The notes below the pieces were generated by a model that was given only the letters and a program-made list of their open reading frames with translations, was not told the DNA's origin and made no database searches. From Forficula auricularia (lineage: Eukaryota > Arthropoda > Insecta > Dermaptera > Forficulidae): a DNA stretch of 64,000 nt. Positions 32,562 through 43,142 of this stretch are shown here, one piece after another. The DNA is taken from assembly GCA_024734495.1 (NCBI GenBank), contig JALMQS010000615.1:279173-343172 (forward strand). Reading direction: 5' to 3'. The position numbers and the translations under genes were made by a program. Numbering within the stretch: position 1 is the stretch's first letter; each line of letters begins with the position of its first letter.

Positions 32562-33094
32562 TATTAAATAAAAAAACACTATCAAAATATGATTTTAAAT
32601 TAGTAAATTTTGCCAAAAAAAATAGAAATATTTGTTTTTCTAAAGAAGAAAGTACAAAGTGATGTACCTTTTTGAAATCTTGAATAAACGGCCGAATTTT
32701 TAAAATAACTTGCCATGATAGGGTAGTAGACTTTTTAAATTAAATATGATGAAAATTTTTTAAAACATAAGCCCGACAAAAAGATTTTTTTTCTCCAAAA
32801 GTATAGTACTTATTGTTTTATTTTGAATTCTGGTCAATAGCAGGATTAGTCAGGATTGCGCAACAAAAATTAGAATAGTAAAATATGTAAGTTTGTAGCA
32901 ACAGCATCTCATTATTTAGGTCAGGGTAGCGATATTCACCATTTTCAAAAAAATGTCTATAACTCGAAAACTATAAGACTTTTATTAAAAAAAATTATTT
33001 TCAGGACCATCTTAAATTGCCCTATACCCTGTTCACGGTTTATTGTTGTGATACGGGACACCTTGTATATAACAATATATTATATTAATAATGA

Positions 33095-33330
33095 AAAAAA
33101 TTTTATTGATTGTTTTATACTTAATAATTAAAATAAATACAAATCTTTTAAAAAACAATCTTCAAAATGTTTCATAAATCAGACATTTCGGGAGAATTTT
33201 TCCTTCAATCAATCAATTCAATTGAATCATGAATGTAATTTTTCAAGTGAAAAAAAAAAAAGAAAAATAAAGTTGTTAATGAAAAAAATACAACCTTATT
33301 TTCTAAACCTTAGAGAAAACAACTTTTTGA
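33095..33330. repeat. CGATTGTTTT-family repeat copy
   Basis: TTTTATTGATTGTTTTATAC, then CAATCTTCAAAATGTTT, then ACATTTCGGGAGAATTTTTCC, matching 20996-21200 and 6680-6780. Probably a half copy. Non-coding. Confidence 0.55.
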
Positions 33331-33683
33331 CAAGCTTTTATTTATTTTCACATTAATATTCTATATATCAGGGGTCGCCAAACTTTTTTGATCATCGACC
33401 CCTATATAATTTTTCGAAATCTCCATCGACCCCCATAAAAGTAATTTTCTGTTAATTAAAATAAAACTCTATTATATACTGTAATGTACATTTATTTTGT
33501 GATTTTAAACATTTATTAAATTAATAGTACATTGTGTGTAAAACAATAGTTTTATGAAAAATATATTAATGATGAAATTTAATGATTTTCCCAGAAATAA
33601 GTTATACATATTTATTAAATAATAAGTAATTATAAATAAGTAGAAATAATAAGTAAAGTAACTACAGATGTATTGCTCCTTAA

Positions 33684-34427
33684 TCAATGAGATGGGTGTG
33701 CCTGGTCTTTTTTTGCAAGGTTCGCAATATTGGGTTCAAAATTGGTCAATTTTAATCTTAAATCCCCTCGAAACTCCACATTTAATTTATTTCTGTACTT
33801 AGTTAAGATTGAATTTACGTGACTGAAACCGGCTTCAACCATATAGGAACTTGGAAATGCTAGCACAAATGGCTGAGCTATTTCGTAAAGTTTTACATAT
33901 TTTTGCATTATATTTATATTTGTCCAAAATTTGCTTATTGTTAAATTTTTAAGAAGCGTCTTTGCTTCAAGATCCGTTAATAATTCAGCAAGCTCATCTT
34001 GCAAGGTTGATGTCCACGTTTTCAATTTGAGCAGAAAATGGCACAATAATCCAATCAGGGATCTCAATGTTTTCCAAATCAACAAAGCGCAGTTTAAAAT
34101 CGTCGCTTAGTTTTTGCAGATGACCTGTATATATTTCCAAGTCTTCTTCTTTTATTTCTAATTGTCGCAGATTTGAAAAATACTGATAATCCTTACGTAG
34201 CAATGAAGATCTAAATAAATTTAATTTTACTTGGAAGCCTAACAGTATTGTTCGAGCTTGGATAATTGTTACATCTTTTCCTTGCAGCTTTGTTTGGACA
34301 TCATTAAATTTTCCAAATAAGTCTGCTAAATAAAAAATATGGTTCTTATTGTTTTGGAGTTCTACACTCAGAACAGGGTTTATTTCGCTGAGAAATTCGG
34401 TCGTGGAGTCAAATAACTCAACTAGCC
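33684..34427 (-). pseudogene. hAT transposase, C-terminal half
   Basis: Two overlapping frames (33994-34427 and 33684-34085) together read CRLVELFDSTTEFLSE, HIFYLADLFGKFNDVQTKLQ and further on the dimerisation region LAFPSSYMVEAGFSHVNSIL, then TKYRNKLNVEFRGDLRLKL, stopping at QAHPSH. This matches the ZBED5/SCAND3/FAM200-like branch of hAT transposases, where the C-terminal part ends the RNase H-like fold. A frameshift near 34040 separates the halves. A DNA-cutting transposase in origin; not functional now. Confidence 0.75.
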
Positions 34428-34439
34428 TACAATGTACCC

Positions 34440-35192
34440 ATCGGTATATTGTATAATGAAATTGCAAAAAGGGACGAATTGGAGAATAAGGGTTCAAAAG
34501 ATCGGAAAATGGGTGCCGCATGAATTGAACGACAGGCAGATGGAGCGACGCCAAAACACATGCGAAATCTTGCTTGCCAGACAAAAAAGAAAGTCGTTCC
34601 TGCATCGGATTGTGACAGGCGATGAAAAGTGGGTATATTTCGAAAACCCTAAACGCAAAAAATAATGAGTTGACCCCGGCCAACCATCAACATCTTTCTC
34701 AAGACCAAATCGCTTCGGACGGAAGACGATGCTGTCCGTTTGGTGGGATCAGCAGGGAATCGTTTACTATGAGACGTTGAAACCTGGTGAATCTGTCAAC
34801 GCCGACCGCTACCACCAACAACTGATCAAATTGCACCGTGCTCTGCGTGAAAAAAGACCGTATATCAACAAAGACATGAAAAGCTGATTTTTCTCCACGA
34901 CAACGCACCATCGCACACGTCAAAAATGGTCCAAAACTACATGGAGACACTCAACTGGGAGCTGCTACCCCATCCCGCTTATTCACCAGACTTGGCCCCT
35001 TCAGACTACCACCTGTTTTCGTCAATGGGCCAAGCGCTCGCTGAGCAGCACTTCGATTCATACGAAGACGTCCGAAAATGGCTTGATGAGTGGTTTGGCT
35101 CAAAAGAGAAGGGATTTTTTTGGCGTGGTATCCACAAATTGCCCGAGAGATGGGAGAAATGTGTAGCTAGCGAGGGCAAGTACTTTGAATAA
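34440..35192 (+). pseudogene. mariner (irritans-type) transposase relic
   Basis: From about residue 100 of a normal 345-residue transposase to the natural stop. Plus-strand frames: 34440-34665 (GKWVPHELNDRQMERRQNT, VTGDEKW), a middle part in another frame (34666-34925), and 34926-35192 (YSPDLAPSDYHLF, FFWRGIHKLPERW, ending KYFE). Catalytic Asp codons are at 34621, 34899 and 35004; the last two have 34 residues between them, giving DD34D. An early stop after KRKK and a frameshift disable it. The N-terminal HTH is missing. It lies antisense inside the hAT transposase. Terminal repeats not located. Confidence 0.85.
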
Positions 35193-35387
35193 ATTTGATT
35201 TTGCTTTCTATGAAAAAACCATGTGTTTTTTGACTTAAAAACAGCGGATTTAAGGTTATACACCTAGTAAATTCACAGTAAATTCAATCAATTTCTAATT
35301 TTAAGCATTAAGAGAGAAAACCCTGAGAATACACCCGCCACCAACAAATAAATCACAAACCAACATCCAAACTTCATAATAACCACT

Positions 35388-35712
35388 GCAAGCCTTTGCA
35401 AGCATACACCTCTAGACAACCATCTAACTTCGGTGTGCAGAAGTAATTGGTTAAATACCTCATCGTTTTCCTCACAAAGTTTGGAAAATAATCTTGATTT
35501 AAGAGGTTGGGCTTTAATTTGATTTATACTCTTAATACAAAACTGTAAAGCTTTATGTAACTCTGGACTCAGATATTTGGCTACTAAGTTGTTTCTATGC
35601 AACACACAATGTATACCGGGCACTTTTTCTTTGAGAAATGTAGCAAAACCTCGGTAACGCCCTACCATAGCAGGTGCCCCATCTGTGGCTACCGCTAAAT
35701 CTTTGTAAAAGG
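35388..35712 (-). pseudogene. hAT transposase, central part
   Basis: Minus frame reads ATDGAPAMVGRYRGFATFL, HCVLHRNNLVAKYLS, then FSKLCEENDEVFNQLLLHTE and VRWLSRGVCLQRL. The TDGAP..M and RW(L/V)S motifs are standard around the hAT catalytic centre. Beyond CLQRL homology stops at the mariner side and resumes at 34427 (CRLVELFDS). Confidence 0.75.
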
Positions 35713-36360
35713 AACTTTTTTTTTTTTATTTTTTTCAAATTAAAATTAGATTGAAATAGGGAGAAATTCTCTCGAAACGTTTAGATTTAAAATAAAAGTT
35801 TTTAACATTATTATTATTATTATTATATATATTTTTTTATTTATTTATGTGGATAATGAAATAAGATGTAGACATATCACGTGACTACGGCTGAAGAATG
35901 TAGAAAAAAACTTATTAATAAATAATACAACAAAACATATATACATACATATATTATAGAAACTGCAACAATGAACGAACAAATGGACCATGCAAACAAT
36001 CATTCAATAAACAAACAAGACAAACACCCACACACAAACACAGCAGTCTAGATGAATACAACAACAATCAGATAGATAATTAAGTTTTCACTATTTTTGC
36101 CACCAAAATATAACTTTTCTGAGGGCATATCTTGATTACCATAATTTTTAATTTTTAAGAACCCCCCCCCCCCCCTTTAATTTTAGGTCAAATTTCAACC
36201 AAAATCTCAACAGCTTTTAATCTCAAAATGCACCAAAACTACTCGTACATATGAAATTTGATTTTGATATTCGCACTAGTTTTTGAGCAGAGCAACTTAC
36301 TAACGTACTAATTAACAGACATTTTGACAAAATATTTACCTCTGTTTAAATAACAGATTT
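35713..36360. repeat. Mixed repeat remnants
   Basis: 35713-35830 is a CGATTGTTTT-family half copy (GAGAAATTCTCTCGAAACG). 35811-35835 is a simple ATT/TA run. 36160-36345 resembles, inverted, the 5' half of the Helitron at 8634-9171 (minus strand: TTTGTCAAAATGTCTGTTAA, CAAAAACTAGTGCGAATATC), so it is probably a Helitron 5' fragment on the minus strand. No gene. Confidence 0.5.
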
Positions 36361-36589
36361 GACAAATAGCCAACTGCTTCAAATGTACAGTTGTCAAAAC
36401 AGACAGTAAAGGTAAAAGAAAGTGGAAAAAGTCCAACTAAACCCCCCCCCCCTCCATTGTTGTTAGCTTAAGATAAATATATGGATGTGTACCCAGGAAA
36501 TGTTTCCAATTCTACCTGGCTATTCGGCTTAGAATGAAGGAAAAAAATTTCAAATTTTTTTTCAATATTCACCCGATGCTGATCTAACG

Positions 36590-36760
36590 AAAAATAATAA
36601 TTATAATTAAAAATACTGATGATGAGGGCCAAGACTTCGAAACTATAGTCTCAAACAAATAAATAATATTTATATACAGATATATCATTTCGATATATAT
36701 GTGTGTATGTTTATTTGCATCAAGCAGAGGACAACCTCTTTGTTTCTCTTTGTGAGTTTT
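36590..36760 (+). mobile_element. Hammerhead-family fragment
   Basis: Hammerhead motif at 36616-36650, followed by TCAAACAAATAAATAAT, GATATATATGTGTGTATG and GCATCAAGCAGAGGACAACC, the same order as in the right arm of 2891-3126. The family terminus beyond TTTGTGA is not recognisable, and no target duplication was found. Confidence 0.6.
36616..36650 (+). ncRNA. Hammerhead motif, partly decayed (type 1)
   Basis: CTGATGA (36616-36622), helix II GAGG with CTTC (one G-U pair, loop GCCAAGA), GAA, helix III ACT-AT-AGT, cleavage base C at 36650. Helix I keeps only about one pair (A36615 with T36651), so efficient cleavage is doubtful. The downstream sequence defines what would be the 5' end of cleaved RNA (TCAAACAAAT). 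Confidence 0.5.
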
Positions 36761-38173
36761 TAATTGATTTCCCTTTTGGTGTTGTTGTTATCTTTTTGTT
36801 TGGAAATAAAGATTAACTGCATTTATCCATTTTTTTTTTTCTAATTTCCAACTAGCAACTGGAAATGTATAAAATTTGTCATTATTTCTGCCTGTATTTT
36901 TACAATTAACTATTATTATCCACCACTTTTAATATTACTTTTTATTTGCTTACCCTGAACGTGAGCATGATTTAACGAAAAATTTGACCGCAACGATCGC
37001 TGCGATCGATTCAGTTGTCCCCCCACCATGCACTCTCCGCACCCTGCCAATATATTATTTGTCATATTTTGGTGGTGACGCGTTGAAAGAGTAGATATAT
37101 ATATATTTTTTAATATTCCTAGATCAAGATTGATGTTTAAAAGATCATGCACAATGTGAGATGATAAATTATCAAAATGGAAACATTTAAGGGTGGAAGG
37201 GGGTGGGGTGGGGTGGTCAGTGATTGTGGATAGTAAAGGTGTGTCTGTGTGTGTGTGTGTTAGATTCCATTCCACACTCAAGAGAGAGAATCGCCCTTAA
37301 AGCTCTTGCCAAAATTCCCTCTTTGTGGTGGTTTGGAATGTCATGGCTATTCTTGGGAATGATTAGTATTACGGGGGGCGCCCAGGGGGGATTTTGGATT
37401 GGATGAGTGGGCCTCAAGGGGGGGGGGTAACTTAATCACCGATACTTGATTTTTAATTGCCAACCTATTAAATCCCACATTCACTGGGCTATATTGTCCC
37501 GTAACGCCGTCCAGCAAGTAGGTCCCCGGGCCTCTGCACACTTGCGAAAGACAAAAATCTCTCTTAGCGAGTCCACGCCGGTTTGGCGAGCAAATATACC
37601 CAAAATTAAAAAAAAATGTGAAGGGGTGTGGTGTCCGGTCCAGTCCTAGCGCTCACCGCTAGATCGCACTGCGACCTCATACACATAGTTTATTCAACAG
37701 TACTTTAAAACAATTGTAGTAATAATTCTTTAAATACTCAACAGTCAAATTGTTAAACACATTGTATATTACGTGAGTTGATCAATCATTAATTAAATAA
37801 TAAACCAATGAATTAATGAGAGCCGAGTCAACGAATTGAGTAGCGTGAGCTATGATTTTCTTAGAATGTTATAAATGCGTCAATTCGAATCGAGTTAATT
37901 CAGCCTTACCACCAAAATATGGTCTGCTCATGTGTTTTTGATTATTCATTATCCACTACCTTATCTTCCCTCGTGGTTGGACAAACAGTCGGGGCAAAGG
38001 GGCATTCCCCTTCTCTTCCGACAACCAACCCCTTCCGACATCCTAGTTAGCATAGGACACCTCCACCACACGCACAGCGCGGCTAGTAACATATATAGAG
38101 AAAATTTCGAAAAAATAAAATGGACTCTAGCACGATTCATTAATCATATCTTAATAAATTTAAAAATAGATTA
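36761..38173. other. Mostly low-copy DNA without recognised gene
   Basis: Less repeat-like and locally GC-richer (37000-37060, 37480-37690, 37960-38080). A GT run lies at 37240-37260, with G runs at 37408-37417. Several frames of 60-120 residues cross it, but none shows a known domain, and they overlap one another. At 37630-37680 the minus strand has tRNA-like words (GATCTAGCGGTGAGCGC) without a convincing B box. Confidence 0.35.
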
Positions 38174-38300
38174 GATTCGAACGGAGAATTTACCACTGCT
38201 CGAAGCCCTTAAAAAACTTAGTAAATTGGATTGTATCTAACTTTCTGAGATTTGGCTCGTGATCCCGGCTTCTTTCCTTCTACTCTGTTCTTTTCACATA
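38174..38300 (+). mobile_element. SINE fragment (body only)
   Basis: GGAGAATTTACCACTGCTCG, TTAGTAAATTGGATTGTATC and GGCTCGTGATCCCGGCTTC match the body of the SINE at 41040-41375. The tRNA-like head is replaced by unrelated sequence. Confidence 0.65.
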
Positions 38301-38492
38301 TAAATTTGGATGTTGGTTTGTTTGACATTTATGGACTTCGACACCGTTTGACAAATCACCATGAAAGTTGGCATATATATGTATTTTTTCATCATGAAGA
38401 TAATGCGCGAGTATTATTTTTTAGAGGGGGTTTCAAGAGGGGGAAAAAACAACCCAGGCAACACAGCTAATCTTTACAATCATATAAGAAAA

Positions 38493-38916
38493 GTGTGAAT
38501 TGGATTTTTCAAAATTTGATCCCTAACTACCTAAAAACTACCCATTTATCAGCGAAATTGTGAATTTTCAAAGTCTGTCAAGTTCAAACATGATATTATA
38601 AATTTGAATGAAATTTGGCATAGGTACTCATAGTCGGTACCTAATTTAACCTACTGACTACGTATGATTTTGTTATTTTTCAAAGGGGGCGGACCAGCTG
38701 AGGGCGAAATTCTGCTGCGCCCCCTTTCAAAAATAACAAAATCATACGTAATCAGTAGATTAAGTTAGGTACCGACTATGATTACCTATGCCAAATTTCA
38801 TTCAAATTTATAATATCATGTTTGAACTTGACAGACTTTGAAAATCAACAATTTCACTGATAAATGAGTAGTTTTTAGGTAGTTAGGGGTCAAATTTTGA
38901 AAAATCCAATTCACAC
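38493..38916. repeat. Near-perfect 424-bp palindrome
   Basis: GTGTGAATTGGATTTTTC opens the left arm and its complement closes at 38916. Arms of about 200 bp flank a centre near 38690-38720 with AAGGGGGCG and CGCCCCCTTT. Only a few mismatches are seen (CATAGTCGGTACC against GGTACCGACTATG is intact). No duplication or terminal motif identifies the superfamily. Confidence 0.85.
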
Positions 38917-38951
38917 TGTCAAGTTCAAACGATATTATCAATTTAAATTAT

Positions 38952-39608
38952 TATTGAACGAGCTTTTCGTGCGTGCCTTCGGCATGCCCTCGAAGCTCAG
39001 CCCTCCAGCCCTGATGCCCTGGCGGGCAGCGTCTCAGTCCAAAAATTTTATTCCTCTTAAAAAACCACACTCCAAATGTATACCCGCAAACTACCGAAAA
39101 TACATCGTCTCTTAAAAGTTTCGCCTCTTTAATTTTTGAGTGGCGGGGGGGGGGGAGGGAATAATTATCAATATATTTAATGTTTCTTAATTTAAAATGA
39201 ATTGGAGTCTTTCATTTCAAAATTACAATTATATTTCAAATTTGCCTTGTTAATGAAAATCGATTGGAGCCATCAATTTAAAATCCGAGCTGACAATTAT
39301 ATTTCAAATTTGCCTCGTTAATTAATATATATTTAATGTTTCTTAATTTAAAATCTATTGGTGTTTTTTCATTTTCATTCGAGTTCAAATGAATACAATA
39401 TTATCTAGACACAAAGTCTAAATCAAAAATTTATAGTTTTATTAACAGAAATCAAGATATAATTATTAATGTTACATTGGTGTAATGGCCAGAGCTAATG
39501 CCCTTAGTTCAAGAGTTCGTCGGTTCGATTCTAGGCAAGACGGTAATTTTTTTAGAGCAATTTCTCTAAGCGTTGTTACAAATTAATCTAGACAAATATA
39601 TATAGTAT
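38952..39608 (-). mobile_element. Helitron derivative, family A copy 3
   Basis: Full-length relative of 11756-12404. It has GAACGAGCTTTTCGTGCG, then a GTGCC..GGCAT hairpin and GCCCTGGCGGGCAGC at the left (3' end on the minus strand). At the right the tRNA-like stretch is complete on plus: TGGTGTAATGGCCAGAGC (39479) and GGTTCGATTC (39521). It ends near CTAGACAAATATATATAG. It lies directly beside the palindrome 38493-38916. Confidence 0.65.
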
Positions 39609-40920
39609 GACCTAATACTTAATTTAATTTAATTGTGAATAAATAATGTGTCAATTGTTTATTTGAATATTCGTTTTAAATGAGGTCGTGAAAAAATAGT
39701 ATATACACCTCAGGAGAGAATACTATTTAGCCCTCGGTACTTTGTACCCCTCGGGCTATAAATTGCACCTCGAGAAAAATAATGCATTTCTCTCCCTTGA
39801 TGTATAATATACTAATTAAGTGTCGTACGCACATCAATTTATAGATATATATATATAATTTAAAATAGGAACCAGGATAAGGTAAAGTGAAAGTGTGTGT
39901 GTGTATGTGAAAAGAGTGAATTTTGGCAGTTTGAAAAGGAGGTGTAGGATTTCTCTCACATGAGGATTCGCAGCGGCCTCGCGGCTCAATCAGCATTTTG
40001 GCCCGTTTCCAGCGCAGAAGGGCCGAATCTACAACCGGCAACAAATCGACAAATATTCACCATTAGAGATTTCCCTAACAACCTAGAGCTAGAGCATTCA
40101 CCACAAAACAAACACACCAGGCAAAATATAGGGTATTACCTAAATAACTGTTACAACAACAGAGTCAATCAATCAATCAATCAATCAGAAGGGAAAGGAT
40201 TAAGATTTCAATTAAGACAATTGTAGGGACTCAATTGAGCCACACTATTAAGTGCCGGCAACCGCCAATAGATGGCACCGCAAGAGCCGCGAAAAGGTAC
40301 CTATTCATTAATTAGTAAATAACTTATTAATGTGTTTCTTAATCAATTAATAATTAATACACATTAACATTATCATGTATAACATTGTAATCACGCAAAG
40401 AATTATACAATAAAGTATAAAGACAATTCTCTATGGGCTTTCCGGCTTGCTTGTAGATGCAAGGGTGATATTCCTATGTAGCCTATAAGTCATCGGTTAG
40501 CGCTTAGACAAATCAGCTTTCGAATGTTTGCTCAATTCTCTTTTTGGCATTAATCCTCTTACCTATTCCTCCCTCGCGGTTTCAATGCAACCGGCCAGCG
40601 GTCAATCCCTGGTTGGGCGCAGAAACCCCTTCCGCCTCCTTTAGAATCATTCCAGGCCAGGCTATAGTCCTCGTGCACTATGCACGAGGGATGGCCACGG
40701 CTCCGCAACCATATAACAGCGGGCCGTAACAACAATAATAAATAAATTACAACACGGCCCGTTGAAATGATATATTAATTATTTTTAGAGTATTAGATTT
40801 TAATAATTAGTTAATTAATTGTTATTCCTAGGTGTCTTAGATATAGAATAATTCAATTATAAACTAATTTAAATTAATTATATTATTTCTTTATGTACAA
40901 CAATGCTATTATTATTTAGT
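39609..40920. other. Low-copy DNA with GC-richer patches
   Basis: Patches 39955-40060, 40235-40300 and 40440-40735 are GC-richer. A perfect hairpin CCTCGTGCA-CTA-TGCACGAGG lies at 40669-40689, and CGGGCCGT / ACGGCCCG pair across 40724-40764. A CAAT/AATC tetranucleotide run is at 40165-40187. Open frames here (39960-40226 plus, 39727-40044 minus) have no recognised domain. Confidence 0.4.
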
Positions 40921-40923
40921 ACT

Positions 40924-42432
40924 AGCTTCAAGTAGCCCGCCTTCGGCGGGGGACCCCCACGTGGCTGCTTTATTGATGTTTTATTAGTAACAGAGAATAA
41001 ATATAATTGTTTTATTATAAAGTCGTTTATTATAAAGTTGTCCGCCTCCGTGGTGTAATGGTCAGAATAACTGACTGGTAGCCCGGAGGTCTCAGGTTCG
41101 ACCCAGACATTTTTTCTGTAAGTATAGGGTCTGGTAATAAAAATTAAGTGGGAGATAAATGTAACCGAATTTATCGCGCGGAGAATTTACCACTGCTCGA
41201 AGCTCCTAAAACCTTAGTAAATTGGATATTGAATTGTATCTAAGTTTCTGAGATTGGCTCGTGATCCCGGCTTCTTTTCCTTCTACTCTGTTATTTTCAC
41301 GATGGAGGGGCCAGCCCATACAGGCCTTTAGGGGATCCACCTTCTGGTGTATCTCCTTCTCACATCAATATCATTAAAAAAAAAAAGTCTTAAATAGATA
41401 TAATTTGAGTTTCTATTTAACTGCAATATACACTCATAACAAATAAGATGAAACAAATATTTAAAATTTATTAAAAATCCACTTGTTATCATTAAGGGGA
41501 AAATAAAAAAAAGTTATATTATATGTACGTATTATTATAGATAAGAAGACTTGAAAATTACAATTATTATTTATTTTGTTAGACACAAAAGTACAACAAC
41601 AATTTATCAAAACAATCTATTTATCAAAAATTCTCTTATTCTCAAGCTTGAGTTGTTTATCATAAAAGAATTTAGTCTTTTTTATTTTAAGTCTTCCACG
41701 TTTTCAGTATAGTTTGCCATTAATAGTCAAAACATCAAAAATGGAATGCAATAAGGTTATTCCTCTAGTATTAGATAAGAATCGATTGCTATTTTTGATT
41801 TTAACTCGATTCCTCCTCCTCCATGTCTTCACCAATGGCTACCAATAAAAACCGAAACGTCAAAAATCGAATGTAGGATGGTTATTCGTCGACTGTTAAA
41901 TGAGAATCGATCATTATTTTTGAATTAAAGTCAACATGAACTGCAAATTGCAAGTGATATCTGATTAATAATAAAGGAATAAACATATTAATATTTCAAA
42001 TGTATTTGGATAAAGTTTAGCAACGATCCGTTGCAGTTTATTTTTTTAATTTTTGTTTTTAAATGTACTTTAAAAAATAGATAGTTTTTTAAATCTTTGT
42101 TGCATTATTAAATTCTTCTTCAACGATAATGTGTTTAGAACTCTATTATCTATGTTATTAAGAATGAATGACATTAAAAAATCTGACAAACAGGGCCGCC
42201 AACACATATTTAGTTTGCTAGTTTAGTTCTTTTATTGTTTGGGCTATCCTGAATTTTTTTAAGTTTTTCCTGAATTTTCCAATTTTCCGAGCAACTTTTC
42301 CAATTTTTTCACGTATTAACCTGAATTGGACTATTACGAACATTTAAAAAAAAATTAGCCAAATCGGTCCACACATTTGAGAGATCTGCGCTTACAAAGA
42401 AAAAGAAATTCATTTTTATTATATAGACTAGA
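40924..42432 (-). mobile_element. Helitron, minus strand, with canonical 3' end
   Basis: On the minus strand the 3' end is a CCCGCCGAAGGCGGG hairpin, then CTACTTGAAGCTAG just before T. The 5' end near 42425-42432 reads TCTAGTCTATATAATAAAAATG followed by GTAAGCGCAGATCTCTC, the usual insect Helitron start. Inside are a SINE (41040-41375) and a segment (41640-42010) shared with 53490-53890. No Rep/helicase frame, so non-autonomous. Confidence 0.7.
41040..41375 (+). mobile_element. tRNA-headed SINE with A-tail
   Basis: CCGCCTCCGTGGTGTAATGG (A box) and CAGGTTCGACCC (B box, 41092) form a tRNA-like head. The body includes GAGAATTTACCACTGCTCG and GTGATCCCGGCTTC, and the element ends with a poly(A) stretch at 41365. 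Partial copies: 14985-15065 and 38174-38300. Acceptor-stem pairing is poor, so it is not a tRNA gene. Confidence 0.7.
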
Positions 42433-43140
42433 GAGAATTAGATTTTAATAATTAATTTTTATATTCCTAAGTATCATAGATCTTTAATTACAATTGTTAT
42501 TATTTATAATTAATAATTTTTACACATTTAACAATGTGTTTGGAAAGGGGTTGGATAAAACCAATCGACTTGATTGGGGAATAATGGAATTGAAATAATT
42601 ATCGGAAAAGAGGTTTTTTTATCTAATTAGATTTTTCCTCTTATTAAAAACAAGGACTAAAGATGAATAAGGACACTCGATGGTGGAGAAGTAATCTCCG
42701 GAATCGAAGCAAAAAATACAATGTATACATTAATTAATGTAAAATAATTGGTTTAATAAAATTTATAAAAAAAATAGAAAAAAAAAAAACGAAACAATGT
42801 GCAAGGAATAAATTCCACTCTCAAAATCATCACATTTTGAGGCCTTCTATCTCAAAGGTTATATAAGTTACTAACACTGTGTCAATTTTAAGTTAACACC
42901 CAATGCCCGTTATAGATGTAAATTGAATTTAGAAAAAAATACAGATGCTTTGATAGGTTTAAAATTTTTTATTATTCTTATTATTATCAGTAAATTATAG
43001 TAAATATATATTTATAGTTCGTTTATCCCACAATAATAGGTGGGTGTGTCAAAAAATTTATAATTATATTTTTGTTTAATTCTCTTTTATTAATTGTTTT
43101 TAAATTTTAAAAGACATTAATAGTTCATTACAAATATTAT
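42433..43140. repeat. AT-rich DNA with one hairpin-repeat unit
   Basis: 42555-42775 is a unit of the conserved-hairpin repeat (see 54200-55030): GACTTGATTGGGGAATAATG, AAAAGAGGTTTTTTTATC, hairpin at 42677-42707, ACATTAATTAATGTAAAAT. The rest is AT-rich without features. Confidence 0.55.
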
Positions 43141-43142
43141 TA

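Larger units (their letters stand above)
31675..33065. mobile_element. Intronic TIR element, 1.39 kb
   Basis: Ends CAGGGTGACCCGTATCAC and GTGATACGGGACACCTTG are inverted, extended by AACCGTGAACAGGG and CCCTGTTCACGGTT. Both sides abut TA. It resembles the ends of the 12861-14455 palindrome. Inside are a second inverted repeat (31781-32080, each arm with CAGATGACGTCAC) and, near the middle, a G-rich block ending with a Helitron-like CTAG terminus. It lies 98 bases upstream of the receptor exon. Confidence 0.8.
33369..35712 (-). mobile_element. hAT element relic with transposase, mariner-interrupted
   Basis: The 3' terminus is CAGGGGTCGCCAAACTTTTT (33369, preceded by CTATATAT), a standard hAT end. 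Transposase fragments are read on the minus strand at 35388-35712 and 33684-34427. The 5' part is lost at about 35713, where a poly(T)-rich palindromic-family repeat takes over. A mariner relic lies between the two fragments. Confidence 0.75.

Noticed and set aside
32181..32585. Proline/glycine-rich open frames of 80-134 residues
   Set aside because: They arise from a G/T-only tract read on both strands. No domain and no codon structure; composition artefacts.
36916..37649. Overlapping frames of 60-121 residues on both strands
   Set aside because: They overlap in conflicting frames, include microsatellite-coded repeats (HTHTHT) and match no family I know.
41040..41115. Possible tRNA gene
   Set aside because: A and B boxes are present, but acceptor and anticodon stems do not pair well and a SINE body with poly(A) tail follows.
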